Positions 7,395 through 8,611 of a stretch of DNA of 8,611 nucleotides are shown here, one piece after another (the stretch's first letter is position 1; every line of letters starts with the position of its first letter). The DNA comes from an uncultured Propioniciclava sp. Lineage in GTDB: Bacteria > Actinomycetota > Actinomycetes > Propionibacteriales > Propionibacteriaceae. Location of the stretch: positions 1 to 8,611 of the forward strand of contig CALMPQ010000305.1 in assembly GCA_937872005.1 (NCBI GenBank). The letters run 5' to 3'. The position numbers and the translations under genes were made by a program. The notes below the pieces were generated by a model. The model ran no database searches. It saw only the letters and a program-made list of their open reading frames with translations, and had not been told where the DNA came from.

Positions 7395-8611
7395 CGGTGG
7401 TGTTGCCTGACTTCTCTGGTGCCGTCGGGTCGGACGGGTGTGTGGAAGATGGGTTTGCCGCGGGTGTCGAAGGTGATCTGCCAGTGGTCTTCGGGTGGTT
7501 TCTGGGGGTCGGGTTCGACGAGGTGGTGGTGGTGCGGGCACAGCAACACGCCGTGGGTGAGGTTGGTGAGCCCGCCGGTGTGCCAGGGGGTGATGTGGTG
7601 GGCCTCGCAGTCGGCGGGTGGCCGGTCGCAGCCGGGGAACGCGCACCCGCCGTCGCGGACGGCGAGGGCGACGCGTTGGGCGGGGGTGAACAGGCGTTGG
7701 GTGCGGCCCAGGTCGAGGGGGATGCTGTCGCCGCCGAGGACGATGGGGATGATCCCGGCGGTGCAGGCGAGGCGTCGGGCTTGCCCGGCGGTCAGTTTCT
7801 CCTCGCCCTCGACGAGGGTGCCGATGCCGATGCCCGTGAGGAGTTCGTCGAGGGTGAGGGTGACCAGGATGCGGGTGTGGTCGCCGCCCTTGACGGGCCC
7901 GCCGTCGCAGGATGCGTGGTGGGCGAGTACCAGGGCGAGGGCGTCGGCGAGGGCTTGGGTGCGGGTGGTGTCGACGCCCATGAGGGCATCGGCGGCGCGT
8001 TGGGTGGCGGCGATCGCGGACAGGTGTTGGGTGAGCAACTCGCCGTCGATGGCGGGGAGTTTGCCCCAGAAGCGGAGGCTGCCGTCGTCGGGGTCGGTTC
8101 GCCAGGCGAGGTGCTTGGTGCGTTGTTGTTCGCGTTCGGCCCGCTCGAGCAGCCTGCGGTTGTGTTCGTCGGCGACCTCGGGGCAGGCGGATTCGACGGC
8201 CCGGTTCACCAGTTGCCGCAGTGCGGTGGGGTTGAACGACTCGGCGTAGGTGACGAGATTGGCCTCGATCGCGTCGAGTTCGGCGTTGTTGAAGTCGCCG
8301 GGTAGTTTCTCCAACCCCGTCATGATCGTCGTGGCTTGCTCCAGCGACATCCAGCCATCGGCGAGCCCGGCCGCGACACGCGGGTACTTGTGCAGTTGGC
8401 CGGCCAGACGCACGTCGGTGCGGGCGGTGCGGGTGGAGTGCGTGCTCCCGGCGGCGAGCCACGATGCGGTGGGCATGGAATGCTGCGCAACGACCGCGTC
8501 GCGGCGCTCGGCCTCGCCCAGCAATCCCAGCCAGCGGGATTGGGCCCTCGACACGGCTTCCTGCGCGACCGCGAGTTCAGCGAGCAGGCCGGCATCGTCG
8601 AGTCGCCACGC
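7382..8611 (-). CDS. DUF222 (13E12 repeat family) protein with C-terminal HNH endonuclease domain, N-terminus outside window
   Basis: The visible part has 409 residues. The frame remains open from 8554 to the window edge and encodes a plausible helical continuation (LLAELAVAQEAVSRAQSRW), so the GTG at 8554 is probably internal and the gene is truncated by the window. The N-terminal and middle parts have the alanine-, leucine- and arginine-rich pattern of DUF222, including a VRLAGQLHKYPRVAAGLADG segment. The C-terminal HNH domain (codons about 7515-7645) has CAFPGC, then EAHHITPW, an Asn in GGLTNLTHG, and LCPHHHH. This is the metal-binding and catalytic layout of HNH nucleases, with CX4C and CxxH zinc-type ligands. 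Such proteins are abundant and multi-copy in actinobacteria; their role is unresolved and mobile behaviour is only suspected. The stop at 7384-7382 lies inside the 3' end of hisH on the opposite strand. No transposase, terminal repeats or target duplication are visible. Confidence 0.9.
   Translation of the reverse strand, partial: AWRLDDAGLLAELAVAQEAVSRAQSRWLGLLGEAERRDAVVAQHSMPTASWLAAGSTHSTRTARTDVRLAGQLHKYPRVAAGLADGWMSLEQATTIMTGLEKLPGDFNNAELDAIEANLVTYAESFNPTALRQLVNRAVESACPEVADEHNRRLLERAEREQQRTKHLAWRTDPDDGSLRFWGKLPAIDGELLTQHLSAIAATQRAADALMGVDTTRTQALADALALVLAHHASCDGGPVKGGDHTRILVTLTLDELLTGIGIGTLVEGEEKLTAGQARRLACTAGIIPIVLGGDSIPLDLGRTQRLFTPAQRVALAVRDGGCAFPGCDRPPADCEAHHITPWHTGGLTNLTHGVLLCPHHHHLVEPDPQKPPEDHWQITFDTRGKPIFHTPVRPDGTREVRQHHRYRI

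Noticed and set aside
7514..7540. A GTG/GGT triplet run resembling a short tandem repeat
   Set aside because: On the minus strand it encodes the four-histidine run of the HNH motif (LCPHHHH), so it is explained by coding.
6662..8305. A 547-codon plus-strand open frame across hisH and opposite the HNH gene
   Set aside because: The Gly/Val/Glu/Arg-rich translation over 7395-8305 mirrors the codon bias of the HNH gene on the other strand. Its first part is an out-of-frame reading of hisB and hisH.
6576..8462. A 628-codon minus-strand open frame crossing hisB, hisH and the HNH gene
   Set aside because: It is in another frame of three well-supported genes, is dominated by Arg, Pro, His and Thr repeats from GC-rich codons, and has no domain signature.

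Overview
The window is GC-rich (visibly about 70%), gene-dense DNA with several GTG starts and start/stop overlaps at nearly every junction between co-directional genes. Together with the protein sequences (DnaE C-terminus, actinobacterial-style HisD/C/B/H, a DUF222-HNH protein) this points to a high-GC actinobacterium, plausibly of the Propionibacteriales. That placement is inference from composition and gene content; no search was run.

Layout: (1) Positions 1-2487, + strand: the 3' end of dnaE (replicative DNA polymerase III alpha), overlapped by a small four-helix membrane protein gene, overlapped in turn by a CYTH-CHAD gene of the polyphosphate/triphosphate family. (2) Positions 2506-3743, - strand: a DUF554 membrane protein gene followed by a YbaK-type Cys-tRNA(Pro) deacylase gene, joined by a TGATG overlap. 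The two blocks converge on an 18-bp gap whose flanking stop codons lie in an inverted repeat. (3) Positions 3756-7394, + strand: a compact histidine cluster hisD-hisC-hisB-hisH with 4-, 1- and 4-nt overlaps. hisD diverges from the DUF554 gene with only 12 bp between start codons. That gap holds a TAGAAT -10-like box placed for a leaderless hisD transcript, and the Shine-Dalgarno sequence of the DUF554 gene on the other strand. (4) Positions 7382-8611, - strand: a DUF222/13E12-type HNH endonuclease-like gene that runs off the right edge and overlaps the 3' end of hisH by 13 bp.

The his genes supply histidinol-phosphate aminotransferase (HisC), imidazoleglycerol-phosphate dehydratase (HisB), histidinol dehydrogenase (HisD) and the glutaminase subunit of IGP synthase (HisH). 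HisF, the HisA/PriA isomerase and the upstream enzymes are not here, and the HNH gene sits where the rest of the pathway would often continue.

I see no convincing new multi-gene system. There are no tRNA or rRNA genes, CRISPR arrays or recognisable transposases, and no gene-free stretch longer than 20 bases. The more notable points are the 12-bp divergent control region, the stop-codon-containing inverted repeat and the HNH gene abutting the his cluster.
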